Positions 50,850 to 60,220 of a stretch of DNA of 64,000 nt are shown here, piece after piece. The DNA lies in contig JBEKHB010000013.1 of assembly GCA_050012495.1 (NCBI GenBank), positions 1-64,000 on the forward strand. Reading direction: 5' to 3'. Both the position numbers and the translations under genes were made by a program. How positions within the stretch are numbered: position 1 is the stretch's first letter; each line of letters begins with the position of its first letter. The stretch is from BOG-1155 sp050012495 (lineage in GTDB: Bacteria; Desulfobacterota; Syntrophorhabdia; Syntrophorhabdales; WCHB1-27). The notes beneath the pieces are model-generated. The model did not search any database. It was not told the origin of the DNA and saw only the letters and a list, made by a program, of their open reading frames with translations.

Positions 50850-51787
50850 CCATGAAAAAAATAGGGGTGGTTTTCCCGGGACAAGGGTCGCAGTATGTCG
50901 GAATGGGGAAGGAGCTGTACGACCGCTTCGGGTACGTGAGAGAGTTGTTCCAATCAGCCGATAACGCCCTCGATTTCAGTCTCTCGGAACTGTGCTTCAA
51001 CGGACCCGTTGAGGCACTGGCTAAGACCTTCAACACACAGCCGGCGGTACTTCTCGCCAGCTACGCAATATGGGCTGTGCTGCACAGGGAAACGCGGGTG
51101 ACGCCCCACCTGCTTGCCGGCCACAGCCTTGGCGAATATACGGCCCTCCTCGCGGCTGGAGTTTTCTCCTTCGAGGATGCGGTAAGGTTGACCCGGAAAA
51201 GGGGTCTCCTGATGGAAGAGGCCTGTCCGGCCGGTCTTGGCGGCATGGTTGCATTGATGGGTCCTGTGCGGGAGAAAGTGGAAGAGGCCTGCCGGAGTGT
51301 TTCGAAGGACGATTATGTGGCGTATCCCGCCAACCTCAACTCGCCGGACCAGCTCGTGCTCTCCGGTACTACGGACGCCCTCAGGGAGGTGGTCGAGCGG
51401 CTGAAAGGGCAGGGCTACAAGAAGGCGGTCTTCCTCAACGTATCCGGTCCTTTTCACAGCGTGCTCATGAAGCCGGCGGCCGGCGCGCTGAAGGAGGAGC
51501 TTGGCCGGGTCGTCTTCTCGCAGATGAAGGCGCCGGTTGTCTCCAACGTCGATGCCGTCTCGAACCGGGACAATGAAAAAGTCGTCGATCTGCTGTTCCG
51601 CCAGATGTTCTCGCCGGTCCTTTGGGAGCGCTCTGTGAGGACCATGTGTCGTGAGGGCGTAGAGCTTTTCCTCGAAGTGGGGCCGCAGAAGGTACTCACG
51701 AACATGATGAAGAGGATAACCGATATTCCCTGTTGCCATGTAGAAACGGTGGCGGAGATAGAGGCAGTCCGCGGGGTGTTGTCATGA
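50846..51787 (+). CDS. fabD: malonyl-CoA-ACP transacylase
   Basis: The 313-residue protein has PGQGSQYVGMGKELYDRF at the start, AGHSLGEYTALLAAG with the nucleophile S94, NLNSPDQLVLSG, NVSGPFHSVLMKPAA with the catalytic His, and FLEVGPQKVLTNMMKRI. It loads malonyl groups on ACP. It begins in an ATGA overlap with the dehydrogenase; a second ATG is six bases downstream. The fabG gene starts inside its last codon. Confidence 0.97.
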   Translation: MTMKKIGVVFPGQGSQYVGMGKELYDRFGYVRELFQSADNALDFSLSELCFNGPVEALAKTFNTQPAVLLASYAIWAVLHRETRVTPHLLAGHSLGEYTALLAAGVFSFEDAVRLTRKRGLLMEEACPAGLGGMVALMGPVREKVEEACRSVSKDDYVAYPANLNSPDQLVLSGTTDALREVVERLKGQGYKKAVFLNVSGPFHSVLMKPAAGALKEELGRVVFSQMKAPVVSNVDAVSNRDNEKVVDLLFRQMFSPVLWERSVRTMCREGVELFLEVGPQKVLTNMMKRITDIPCCHVETVAEIEAVRGVLS

Positions 51788-52509
51788 AGGGGCGGGTCAC
51801 CATCGTGACGGGCGCATCGATGGGCATAGGGAGGGCAATTGCGGAATTCCTGGCCGAAAAGGGGTCCGACATTGCCGTCTTTGACGTAGCGGACGGCGCG
51901 GATACGGTACGGGCAGTAGAGGCCAAAGGTGCAAGGGCCACATTTTTTCATGTCGATGTGTCTGACTTGCAGCAGGTGGAGAAGGCAGTCCTCGCCGTGG
52001 TGGACGGGATGGGCAGGGTCGACAACCTGGTGAACAACGCGGGGATTACGAGAGACAAACTTCTTGTGAGGATGACCGAGGATGACTGGGATCAGGTGAT
52101 GCGGGTCAACCTGAAGGGGGTTTTCAACTGCACGAAGGCGGTGATCCGTCGCCTCATGAAAACGGGCGGAAACATCGTGAATATCGCTTCCATTGCAGGA
52201 TTGACGGGAAATCCCGGCCAGTCGAACTACGCGGCGAGTAAAGCGGGCATCATCGGACTTACGAAGAGCCTCGCGAAGGAGTACGGAGAGCGGTCCATCA
52301 GGGTAAATGCCGTGGCCCCCGGCCTGATAAGGACGGACATGACCGCCTCATTATCCGAAAAACACCAGGAGACACTCGTGCAGGGGGTGCCCCTGGGACG
52401 GGCCGGAGAGCCGATCGACGTGGCTCGTGTCGTCTACTTCCTGCTGTCCGAGTACGCGGGCTATATCACGGGCGAAGTAATAAATGTCAGCGGAGGCTTA
52501 TACACTTGA
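51784..52509 (+). CDS. fabG: 3-oxoacyl-ACP reductase
   Basis: From the ATG at 51784 (MKGRVTIVTGASMGIGRAI) the 241-residue protein has the TGxxxGxG NADP loop, VNNAGITRDKLLVRM, INIAS-type NIASIAGLTGNPGQSNYAAS, and the Tyr-x3-Lys pair (Y-AASK). It then shows VNAVAPGLIRTDM. These are the features of FabG. It overlaps fabD by four bases (ATGA). It reduces the 3-keto group in each cycle of chain growth. Confidence 0.97.
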   Translation: MKGRVTIVTGASMGIGRAIAEFLAEKGSDIAVFDVADGADTVRAVEAKGARATFFHVDVSDLQQVEKAVLAVVDGMGRVDNLVNNAGITRDKLLVRMTEDDWDQVMRVNLKGVFNCTKAVIRRLMKTGGNIVNIASIAGLTGNPGQSNYAASKAGIIGLTKSLAKEYGERSIRVNAVAPGLIRTDMTASLSEKHQETLVQGVPLGRAGEPIDVARVVYFLLSEYAGYITGEVINVSGGLYT

Positions 52510-52546
52510 GGGATGGGTCCCTCGTCAAAACTTAGGAGGTGGCTAC

Positions 52547-52780
52547 ATGGCAGTTGCTGAAAAAGTCAAGAAGATGATCGTCGAACAACTGGGAGTGAAT
52601 GAATCTGAGGTAGTGCCGGAAGCAAAATTCATCGACGATTTGGGAGCCGACTCTCTCGATATAGTCGAGCTGGTGATGGCCCTTGAGGACGAGTACAGCA
52701 TAGAGATCCCCGACGAGGACGCGGAAAAGATAGAAACGGTAGGGGATGCCATCCGGTATATCGAGGAACATATAAAGTAG
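52547..52780 (+). CDS. acpP: acyl carrier protein
   Basis: The 77-residue acidic protein starts MAVAEKVKKMIVEQLGVNES and has the pantetheine site GADSLDIVELV with S36. TAGGAGGTGGC precedes the ATG at 52547, a strong ribosome binding site that fits the high need for ACP. The longer ORF starting at 52484 overlaps the fabG end and is not used. Confidence 0.97.
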   Translation: MAVAEKVKKMIVEQLGVNESEVVPEAKFIDDLGADSLDIVELVMALEDEYSIEIPDEDAEKIETVGDAIRYIEEHIK

Positions 52781-52795
52781 GGCACGAGGTAGCGG

Positions 52796-54034
52796 TTGAA
52801 AAGGAGGGTCGTCATAACCGGTTTCGGTCTCACCACCCCTTTGGGGGTCGGCTGCGATGATGTGTGGCGCAGGATACTCAACGGGGAATCGGGGATCGGT
52901 CCCATAACGCGCTTCGATGCATCGGCGCACGACACGCGGATCGCCGGTGAGGTGAAAAACTTCAGCCCCGAGGAGTATGTATCGGTAAGAGAAGTGAGGC
53001 GTATGGACCTTTTTATCCTGTATGCCCTGGCAGCGACGCGCTTCGCCGTGGAAAGGGCAGGACTCGATATGACGAAGGAGGACCCGGAGAGGGTCGGCGT
53101 TATAGTGGGCACGGGCCTCGGCGGCCTCCCCACTCTGGAAAAGTATCATTCCATTCTTCTTGAAAAGGGGCCCGGCCGCATCTCTCCTTTTTTTATTCCC
53201 ATGCTTATAGCGAACGAAGCGCCGGGCAACATTGCGATACAATACGGCATCAAAGGACCGAACCTGAGCATCGTCACCGCCTGCGCAACGGGCGCCCATT
53301 CAATCGGGGACGCCTTCAGGGTTATTCAGTACGGCGACGCGGATGTGATGGTGGCGGGCGGGACGGAGGCAAATCTGACCCCTCTCAGTGTCGGAGGCTT
53401 CAACGCGCTGAAAGCGCTTTCCACCAGGAACGATGCCCCGGAAAAGGCCTCCCGCCCCTTTGACAAAGAGAGGGACGGCTTTGTGATAGGCGAGGGGGCG
53501 GGCATCGTGATCCTGGAAGAGCTGGAGCACGCGCGAATGAGGCGCGCAACGATCTACGCGGAGGTCGCCGGATACGGCTATAACGGCGACGCGTATCATA
53601 TCACCGCACCCTGTCCCGACGGCGACGGCTCCATGCGCTGCATCAGAATGGCGCTCAAGGACGCCGGAATAAGCCCGGATGAGGTCGATTACATCAATGC
53701 CCACGGGACTTCGACGGATTTGAACGACTCGTCGGAGACGCTCGCCATAAAAGGGGTTTTTGGCGAGAGGGCGTATAAAATCCCTGTAAGCTCGACAAAG
53801 TCGATGACCGGCCATCTGCTGGGAGCGGCAGGCGCCGTCGAGGCGATCTTCATCACCCTCGCCATCAGGGACCAGGTATGCCCCCCGACCATTAATTACG
53901 AGTATCCGGATCCGGTATGCGATCTCGATTATGTGCCGAACACCGCGCGCGAGCATGCTATCGACGTGGCCATCTCCAATTCTTTCGGCTTCGGCGGCAC
54001 CAACGCGGTCCTCGTTTTCAAGAGGTTCGGGTAA
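52796..54034 (+). CDS. fabF: 3-oxoacyl-ACP synthase II
   Basis: The 412-residue protein has the Cys-His-His triad of KAS II: VTACATGAHSIGDA with C163, NAHGTSTDLNDSSET and TKSMTGHLLGAAGAVEA, ending NSFGFGGTNAVLVFK. The start codon is a TTG at 52796 (MKRRVVITGFGLTTPLG), with GAGG about ten bases upstream; no ATG is available close by. It elongates acyl-ACP. With fabH absent from this operon, FabF or an unseen FabH must start synthesis. Confidence 0.97.
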   Translation: MKRRVVITGFGLTTPLGVGCDDVWRRILNGESGIGPITRFDASAHDTRIAGEVKNFSPEEYVSVREVRRMDLFILYALAATRFAVERAGLDMTKEDPERVGVIVGTGLGGLPTLEKYHSILLEKGPGRISPFFIPMLIANEAPGNIAIQYGIKGPNLSIVTACATGAHSIGDAFRVIQYGDADVMVAGGTEANLTPLSVGGFNALKALSTRNDAPEKASRPFDKERDGFVIGEGAGIVILEELEHARMRRATIYAEVAGYGYNGDAYHITAPCPDGDGSMRCIRMALKDAGISPDEVDYINAHGTSTDLNDSSETLAIKGVFGERAYKIPVSSTKSMTGHLLGAAGAVEAIFITLAIRDQVCPPTINYEYPDPVCDLDYVPNTAREHAIDVAISNSFGFGGTNAVLVFKRFG

Positions 54035-54496
54035 GTGCGGATCGCCATCGGATCGGACCACGCCGGCTACGAGCTGAAAGCATATCTGGGGCAGATGCTC
54101 ACCGGGGGGCATGACGTGGTCGATATCGGGACAGACTGCCTCGATTCGGTCGACTATCCCGATTATGCGGTAAAAGTCGCCCGCCTTGTCGCCGCGCGCC
54201 AGGTCGAGCGCGGTATCCTTGTGTGCGGCACGGGCATCGGCATGTCGATCGCGGCGAATAAGGTATGCGGGATACGGGCCGCCCTCGCCTTCGACCTCTA
54301 TACCGCCATGCAGAGCAGGCGTCACGTGGATGCGAACATTCTCGTGTTGGGGGCCCTGGTTACCGGGAAGGGGCTTGCCGCGGAGATTGCGAGGGTATGG
54401 CTCGAAACCCCCTTTGAGGGCGGACGGCACGAGGGACGGATAGAGAAAATAAGAAGGCTTGAACATGATTTCCATGGATGCCCTGAAAAAGAGTGA
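54035..54496 (+). CDS. rpiB: ribose 5-phosphate isomerase B
   Basis: The 153-residue protein, read from a GTG next to the fabF stop, begins MRIAIGSDHAGYELK and has DIGTDCLDSVDYPDYA, GILVCGTGIGMSIAANKV with the catalytic Cys in the LVCGTGIG loop, and CGIRAALAFDLYTAMQSRRH. It interconverts ribose 5-phosphate and ribulose 5-phosphate. It overlaps glyA by about 30 bases. Confidence 0.96.
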   Translation: MRIAIGSDHAGYELKAYLGQMLTGGHDVVDIGTDCLDSVDYPDYAVKVARLVAARQVERGILVCGTGIGMSIAANKVCGIRAALAFDLYTAMQSRRHVDANILVLGALVTGKGLAAEIARVWLETPFEGGRHEGRIEKIRRLEHDFHGCPEKE

Positions 54497-55724
54497 CGGC
54501 AGGATTTACGATTATGTCAGAAAGGAGATAGAGCGCGAAGAATATAGCCTTATCCTGATCGCCTCCGAGAACTACGTCGATCAGGATGTCCTGGAGGCAC
54601 AGGGGACCCTTCTGACGAACAAGTATGCCGAAGGCTATCCTAACCGGCGTTTCTACGGCGGCTGCCGCTACGTGGACGCCATCGAGCGCATTGCCATCGA
54701 GCGCGCCTGCCGACTCTTCGGCGCCGAATACGCGAATGTCCAGCCCCATTCGGGGTCGTCGGCCAACATGGCGGTTATTTTCGCCGTGCTTCGCCCGGGA
54801 GACAAAATCCTCGGCATGGACCTCACCCACGGCGGCCATCTCACCCACGGCGCACCCTCGAGCTTCTCGGGCCGCTTTTTCACACCCCTCTTCTATCAGG
54901 TCTCCCGAAAAGACGAACGGATCGATTACGATCAAGTACGGGAGATTAGCCGCAGGGAGAGGCCAAAACTGATCATTGCGGGCGCGAGCGCGTACTCAAG
55001 GATTATAGATTTCGGTAAATTCAGGGAGATAGCCGATGAGACAGGTGCGTATCTCCTCGTCGATATGGCGCACATTGCAGGCGCCGTTGCGACGGGTCTC
55101 CACCCAAGCCCGGTAGGCGCCGCCCATTTCGTCACGGGCACGACCCATAAGACACTGCGGGGGCCGAGGGGAGGGCTGATCCTTGCCGACAAGAAGCATG
55201 GCAAACTCATCGACTCGATGGTTTTCCCTGGTATCCAGGGGGGGCCTCTCATGCACGTGATCGCCGCCAAGGCAGTAGCCCTGAAGAATGCGATGACCCC
55301 CGAGTTCAGGGCCTATCAGGAGCAGATCATCAAAAACTCCCGATATCTCGCATCCTCTTTGGAGAAGCGGGGGTACAGGATCGTGTCGGGAGGGACGGAC
55401 AACCATCTTTTCCTTGTCGATCTCACCGGAAAGGGCATCACCGGAATAGAAGCGCAGGAAAGTCTGGAAAAGAGCGGGATTGTCCTCAACAGAAACGTGA
55501 TCCCTTTCGATACAAAAGGGCCGAGCGTGACGAGCGGCATACGGATAGGCACGCCCGCGATAACGACGAGGGGCATGAAAGAGCCGGAGATGGAGTTCGT
55601 TGCGGAAATTATCGATGCCGTTCTCCTCGCGCCTCATGACGAGCAGCTCCAGGACAGGGTAAGAGAAGGGGTGAAAGAGCTCTGTCGCAGGTTCCCCTTC
55701 TACTCCCGTATCTACTCCCGATGA
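54465..55724 (+). CDS. glyA: serine hydroxymethyltransferase
   Basis: The ATG at 54465 (MISMDALKKSDGRIYDYV) has AGAAGG 8-13 bases upstream; a TTG six bases earlier and an ATG at 54474 are alternatives. The product is 419 residues. Key parts are SLILIASENYVDQDVLEAQG, NRRFYGGCRYVD, QPHSGSSANMAV, HGGHLTHGAPSSFSG, VDMAHIAGAVATGLHPSP and VTGTTHKTLRGPRGG with the PLP lysine. It makes glycine and 5,10-methylene-THF from serine. It overlaps the next gene (ATGA). Confidence 0.97.
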   Translation: MISMDALKKSDGRIYDYVRKEIEREEYSLILIASENYVDQDVLEAQGTLLTNKYAEGYPNRRFYGGCRYVDAIERIAIERACRLFGAEYANVQPHSGSSANMAVIFAVLRPGDKILGMDLTHGGHLTHGAPSSFSGRFFTPLFYQVSRKDERIDYDQVREISRRERPKLIIAGASAYSRIIDFGKFREIADETGAYLLVDMAHIAGAVATGLHPSPVGAAHFVTGTTHKTLRGPRGGLILADKKHGKLIDSMVFPGIQGGPLMHVIAAKAVALKNAMTPEFRAYQEQIIKNSRYLASSLEKRGYRIVSGGTDNHLFLVDLTGKGITGIEAQESLEKSGIVLNRNVIPFDTKGPSVTSGIRIGTPAITTRGMKEPEMEFVAEIIDAVLLAPHDEQLQDRVREGVKELCRRFPFYSRIYSR

Positions 55725-56206
55725 CTATCGCCCGGCCGCACCCCACCATGACAAAAGGCGAGCGCCCTGATTGGGATGCCTATTTCATGGAAATAGCGGG
55801 CATCGTCGCCAAGCGGTCCACGTGCCTGAGGAGGCATGTGGGCGCCCTTATCGTCAAGGAGAAGCGCATTCTTGCCACGGGTTATAACGGCGCGCCAAGC
55901 GGTCTTGCCCATTGCAGGGACCTGGGGTGTCTCCGCGAACTGAAGCATGTGGCCTCCGGGGAGCGACATGAGCTCTGCAGGGGCCTCCATGCGGAGCAAA
56001 ACGCCATCATACAGGCGGCCTATCACGGCGTTTCCATCAAAGGGGCAGTGCTCTACTCCACCCACCTGCCCTGTTCCATATGTGTGAAGATGATCATTAA
56101 CGCGGGGATCGGTCACGTGCTGCACCTGGAAGGGTACCCCGATGATCTGGCAGCCACTTTGATCTCGGAATCGGGTATAATAATAACACGGGTAGGGCAG
56201 CCTTAA
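55721..56206 (+). CDS. dCMP/ComEB-type deoxycytidylate deaminase
   Basis: The 161-residue protein carries the zinc site of cytidine-type deaminases: CRGLHAEQNAIIQAA (H-A-E) and YSTHLPCSICVKMIINAGI (P-C-x2-C). An extra conserved C/H group, STCLRRHVGA and GLAHCRDLGC, is typical of dCMP deaminases that bind a second zinc. It starts in an ATGA overlap with glyA; an internal ATG at 55748 is possible. It makes dUMP for thymidylate synthesis. Confidence 0.93.
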   Translation: MTIARPHPTMTKGERPDWDAYFMEIAGIVAKRSTCLRRHVGALIVKEKRILATGYNGAPSGLAHCRDLGCLRELKHVASGERHELCRGLHAEQNAIIQAAYHGVSIKGAVLYSTHLPCSICVKMIINAGIGHVLHLEGYPDDLAATLISESGIIITRVGQP

Positions 56207-56319
56207 GAAAGGCCGGTTAAAGGGACATCGAAGGCTTAGAACGTGTTCATTACCCATGGAAGCGCGTAAGGTGCGTGTAACTCTTGCGGAGTTGTGGTGA
56301 GGGGCACAGGTGCGGTCCA

Positions 56320-56784
56320 ATGAAATGTCCTTATTGCGGATTTGCCGAAAGCAAGGTAATCGATTCGAGAACGAGCAAAGAGATGGACGCCATCAGGAGG
56401 CGCCGCGAGTGTCTTGGGTGCTCGAAGCGATTCAGCACGGCAGAGATGCTGGAGGAGGGTCTGCCGCACGTAGTCAAGAAAGACGGCCGGAGAGAAGCCT
56501 TCGATAGGGGGAAAATCCTTGCGGGCTTGCGAAAAGCCTGCGAAAAGCGGCCTGTCGGGATTACCGATCTCGAGAAAGCGGTGTCGAGGATCGAGTACGA
56601 CTTGACGGAGCGGGGGGAGAAAGAGGTCACGAGCACGGAGATAGGACGCATGGTGATGGATGAGCTGAAGAGGCTTGACGGGGTCGCCTATGTGAGGTTC
56701 GCCTCCGTGTACCGCCAGTTCAAGGATATTACCGACTTCATGGAAGAGCTGAAGGACCTGCTCTTAAAAAAGGGAGAAACATGA
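56320..56784 (+). CDS. nrdR: transcriptional repressor NrdR
   Basis: From the ATG at 56320 the product is 154 residues. It begins MKCPYCGFAESKVIDSRTSK and has RRRECLGCSKRFSTAEML, the zinc finger of NrdR. An ATP-cone follows (VVKKDGRREAFDRGKILAGL). NrdR senses ATP/dATP and represses ribonucleotide reductase genes. It overlaps ribD by four bases. Confidence 0.97.
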   Translation: MKCPYCGFAESKVIDSRTSKEMDAIRRRRECLGCSKRFSTAEMLEEGLPHVVKKDGRREAFDRGKILAGLRKACEKRPVGITDLEKAVSRIEYDLTERGEKEVTSTEIGRMVMDELKRLDGVAYVRFASVYRQFKDITDFMEELKDLLLKKGET

Positions 56785-57887
56785 AAGAAGAAGAGTTCAT
56801 GCGGTTGGCCCTTTCCCTTGCAAAAAAAGGACTGGGAACAACGTCTCCGAACCCGATGGTAGGCGCCCTGGTGGTGAAAGGACAACGTGTCCTGGGAGAG
56901 GGATACCATCATAAGGCAGGAGAAGCCCACGCCGAAGTGATTGCCCTGGAGCGGGCAGGCGACGGCGCCCGGGGCGCAACGCTCGTGGTAACCCTGGAAC
57001 CATGCTGCCACACGGAGAAGAAGACGCCGCCATGTGTCGATGCGGTAATCAAGGCGGGCATCAAGAAGGTGGTCGTCGCCATGTTCGACCCGAACCCGCA
57101 GGTAAACGGAAAAGGGATCGAGGCCCTGCGGAAAGCAGGCATAGACGTCAAGGTAGGCTTGCTCTCTGAGGAGGCGAGGATGCTCAATGAAGTCTTCGTG
57201 ACCTTCCAGGAAAAGAAGCGGCCTTTTTTTCTGATGAAGGCGGCCCTGAGCCTGGACGGCAAAATAGCCACCAAGATCGGTGAGTCAAAATGGATCTCGA
57301 ACGAGGAATCGAGGGCTTACACAAACCGGCTGCGCTCGGTAATGGACGCGGTGCTCGTCGGCATCAATACGGTGATCCTCGATAATCCTCTTCTTTTGCC
57401 GAAGGTGACGAAGCCGAAAAGATACCCGGTGAGGGTCGTCCTCGACTCGAAGCTGCGCATACCCCTCTCGGCTGAGCTGGTGAAGACCGCGAGCAAATAC
57501 AGGACACTCATCTTTGCCCTGTCCGATCAGTCTTCCGACAAGGAAAGCCGCCTCAATACGCTTGGCGTGGAGGTTGTCCGGGTGGGCGGGAATGAGAACC
57601 GGAGGGTTGCCCTTGCCGATGTGTGCCTGGAGCTGTACCGGAGAGGGATTATGAGCGTCATGGTCGAAGGCGGCGGCGAAGTCAACAGCGCTTTGCTCAA
57701 GGAAGGTCTCATCGACAAAGTGATGCTCTTTTACGGGCCCCTGCTGATCGGGGGGAAGAACGCATCGGGCCTCGTTGCCGGCAAGGGCATCGATTTTTTG
57801 AAGGATGCCTACATGGTGGACGTGGTTTCAGTCAAAAAACTGAAGGACGACATCTGCGTGGTGGGGTATGTTCACGGGCATCATTGA
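56781..57887 (+). CDS. ribD: bifunctional riboflavin deaminase/reductase RibD
   Basis: The 368-residue protein has a deaminase half (residues 1-145: TTSPNPMVGALVV, HAEVIALERAG, LEPCCHTEKKTPPCVDAVI) and a reductase half (residues 146-365: MKAALSLDGKIATKIGESKW, MDAVLVGINTVILDNP, VMVEGGGEVNSALLKEGL). It performs the second and third steps of riboflavin synthesis. It starts in an ATGA overlap with nrdR and overlaps ribE by 20 bases. Confidence 0.97.
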   Translation: MKEEEFMRLALSLAKKGLGTTSPNPMVGALVVKGQRVLGEGYHHKAGEAHAEVIALERAGDGARGATLVVTLEPCCHTEKKTPPCVDAVIKAGIKKVVVAMFDPNPQVNGKGIEALRKAGIDVKVGLLSEEARMLNEVFVTFQEKKRPFFLMKAALSLDGKIATKIGESKWISNEESRAYTNRLRSVMDAVLVGINTVILDNPLLLPKVTKPKRYPVRVVLDSKLRIPLSAELVKTASKYRTLIFALSDQSSDKESRLNTLGVEVVRVGGNENRRVALADVCLELYRRGIMSVMVEGGGEVNSALLKEGLIDKVMLFYGPLLIGGKNASGLVAGKGIDFLKDAYMVDVVSVKKLKDDICVVGYVHGHH

Positions 57888-58521
57888 GGATGTAGGCGCC
57901 ATAGCCGGCATCGGGAAAGGTGAGGGTCGATGGACGTTTACAGTCCGGACGGGCTTCAATCCCGGCGATATCCGCGAGGGCGACAGCATTGCCGTGAACG
58001 GGGTCTGTCTCACGGTTACCGCACTTGTTGGCGGATCAATCCACGCCGACGCCTCCCTGGAGACGTTGAGCCTGACCACGCTCAGGGGCTCGTCGATCAA
58101 CGACCGGGTGAACCTGGAAAGGGCCATGCGGCTCGATTCGCGGCTGGGCGGCCACATCGTCATGGGACACGTAGACGGCATCGGGCGCATCGTCGCCATC
58201 GGCCCGGAAGGCGATTCCTTAAAGATAGAGATCGAAACGCCTGCGGAAATATCGAGGTACATCGTCAGGAAAGGCTCGGTCGCCATTGATGGAATAAGCT
58301 TGACAGTAAACGACCAACATGATAATAGATTTACACTTAACGTTATTCCGTATTCTGCAGCCAAGACAACAATAGGATCCAAGAATCCCGGGGACCGCGT
58401 CAATGTTGAAACGGATATACTGGGGCGCTACGTGGAAAAGTTTGTGAGCCGTAGAGAGCAGGACGGCTCAGACCTCGATTTCCTTTACAGATACGGATAC
58501 ATCAAGGGAAGGCAATCATGA
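57868..58521 (+). CDS. ribE: riboflavin synthase, alpha subunit
   Basis: The 217-residue protein starts MFTGIIEDVGAIAGIGKGEG and shows the two-fold repeat of the family: DSIAVNGVCLTVTALVGGSI with NLERAMRLDSRLGGHIVMGH in the first half, and SVAIDGISLTVNDQHDNRFT in the second. It joins two lumazine molecules into riboflavin. It overlaps ribD and touches ribBA. Confidence 0.97.
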   Translation: MFTGIIEDVGAIAGIGKGEGRWTFTVRTGFNPGDIREGDSIAVNGVCLTVTALVGGSIHADASLETLSLTTLRGSSINDRVNLERAMRLDSRLGGHIVMGHVDGIGRIVAIGPEGDSLKIEIETPAEISRYIVRKGSVAIDGISLTVNDQHDNRFTLNVIPYSAAKTTIGSKNPGDRVNVETDILGRYVEKFVSRREQDGSDLDFLYRYGYIKGRQS

Positions 58522-59723
58522 CGATAGCGAACATAGAAGACGTAATCAAGGACGTGAAGGACGGAAAGATGGTCATCATCGTCGACGACGAGGACCGGGA
58601 GAACGAGGGAGACGTGATGATCGCGGCAGAAAAGACGACGCCCGAGGCGATCAACTTCATGGCGCGCTACGCGCGCGGGCTTATCTGTCTTTCCCTGTCG
58701 GAGCAACGGGTAAAGGAGCTCGACCTGCCCCTCATGGTCAGCGATAACACGTCGCCGTACAATACCGCCTTCACCGTCTCCATAGAAGCCAGGGAAGGCG
58801 TGACGACGGGCATTTCCGCCTATGACAGGGCAAGGACCATTCTTACCGCGATAGATCCCGACACAAAGCGGGACGATCTTGTACGGCCGGGCCACGTATT
58901 CCCCCTCATGGCGAGGAGCGGCGGCGTGCTCTTCAGGGTGGGACACACGGAAGCATCGATGGACCTTGCGCGCCTGGCGGGGCTCACGCCCGCGGGTGTG
59001 ATCTGCGAGGTAATGAAAGATGACGGCACCATGGCGAGGCTGCCGGACCTGGAGGCTTTTGCCCAGCAGCACGGGCTGAAAATAGCCTCGATTGCCGATC
59101 TCATCAAATACGTGATGCGGAACGAGACATTGGTGAGAAGGGTCGTGGAGACAAAGCTCCCTACCCGCTATGGCGGAGAATTCAGGTTGATCGCTTACGA
59201 CAACGTGTTGGATGACAAGGAGCACCTCGCGTTTGTGAAGGGTGAGATCGCCGGGGACGACGCGGTGCTCGTCCGTGTCCATTCGGAATGCCTCACCGGG
59301 GACGTCTTCGGGTCCATGAGGTGTGACTGCGGGGAGCAGCTCCGCACTGCGATGGCCATGATCGAGAAGGAGGGCAAGGGCGTGCTCCTCTACATGAGGC
59401 AGGAGGGGAGGGGCATAGGTCTGGTAAACAAGATCAAGGCCTACCGCTTGCAGGATGAGGGGAAGGATACGGTTGAGGCAAATGAGGCGTTGGGCTTTTC
59501 ACCGGACCTTCGGGACTACGGCATCGGCGCCCAGATCCTGCACGACCTCGGCGTGCGGAAGATGAGGCTGATTACGAATAACCCCAGGAAGATAAAAGGG
59601 TTGGAGGGTTACGGCCTCTCGGTGGTCGAGAGGGTTGGACTCGAATGCGTGCCCACGAAAGACAACATACATTACCTCAAGACAAAACGGGAGAAGCTGG
59701 GCCATATGCTTGAAAACCTATGA
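58518..59723 (+). CDS. ribBA: bifunctional DHBP synthase / GTP cyclohydrolase II
   Basis: The 401-residue protein joins a RibB domain (residues 1-200: IVDDEDRENEGDVMIAAEKT, FMARYARGLICLSL, HVFPLMARSGGVLFRVGHTE) to a RibA domain (205-400: RVHSECLTGDVFGSMRCDCG with the zinc cysteines, EGKGVLLYMRQEGRGIGLVN, GIGAQILHDLGV, LITNNPRKIKGLEGYGL). It supplies both precursors of the pathway. All catalytic residues I can check are kept in both halves. Confidence 0.97.
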   Translation: MTIANIEDVIKDVKDGKMVIIVDDEDRENEGDVMIAAEKTTPEAINFMARYARGLICLSLSEQRVKELDLPLMVSDNTSPYNTAFTVSIEAREGVTTGISAYDRARTILTAIDPDTKRDDLVRPGHVFPLMARSGGVLFRVGHTEASMDLARLAGLTPAGVICEVMKDDGTMARLPDLEAFAQQHGLKIASIADLIKYVMRNETLVRRVVETKLPTRYGGEFRLIAYDNVLDDKEHLAFVKGEIAGDDAVLVRVHSECLTGDVFGSMRCDCGEQLRTAMAMIEKEGKGVLLYMRQEGRGIGLVNKIKAYRLQDEGKDTVEANEALGFSPDLRDYGIGAQILHDLGVRKMRLITNNPRKIKGLEGYGLSVVERVGLECVPTKDNIHYLKTKREKLGHMLENL

Positions 59724-59731
59724 GGTGGATA

Positions 59732-60220
59732 ATGACACACGAAGGAAAGCTCGACGCTCGCGGGTTTAGGTTCGCAATCGTGGTAAGCAGGTTTAACAGT
59801 TTTGTGACGGACAGGCTTCTTGAAGGCGCCCTCGACGGTCTGAAGCGCCATGGCGCCGACGACGGTCGTATTGAGATATTCCGGGTGCCCGGCGCCTTCG
59901 AGATACCGCTGGCGGCAAAGCTCGTCTTGAAGAGGAAAGATATCGACGGGGTGATCTGTCTCGGGGCGGTAATAAAAGGCGGCACTCCTCATTTTCACTA
60001 TGTTGCGTCCGAGGTTACCAAGGGTATAGCGCTATTGTCCCTGGAGAGCGAAAAACCTGTCGGTTTCGGCATCCTTACCACCGAGACCGTCGAGCAGGCA
60101 GTCGAGCGGGCAGGGACGAAGGCGGGGAACAGGGGTTATGACGCAGCATTGTCGGTGATAGAGATGGTAAACCTTTTAAAGGATAATGGTTTGTGCGAAG
60201 AAGGAAGGCCAGGGAATTAG
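59732..60220 (+). CDS. ribH: 6,7-dimethyl-8-ribityllumazine synthase
   Basis: The ATG at 59732 (MTHEGKLDARGFRFAIVVSR) follows GAGGTGG at a good distance and is preferred over one at 59720. The 162-residue protein has FRVPGAFEIPLAAKLV, DGVICLGAVIKGGTPHFHYV with the catalytic His, and PVGFGILTTETVEQAVERAG. It forms lumazine, the RibE substrate. It overlaps nusB by 28 bases. Confidence 0.97.
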   Translation: MTHEGKLDARGFRFAIVVSRFNSFVTDRLLEGALDGLKRHGADDGRIEIFRVPGAFEIPLAAKLVLKRKDIDGVICLGAVIKGGTPHFHYVASEVTKGIALLSLESEKPVGFGILTTETVEQAVERAGTKAGNRGYDAALSVIEMVNLLKDNGLCEEGRPGN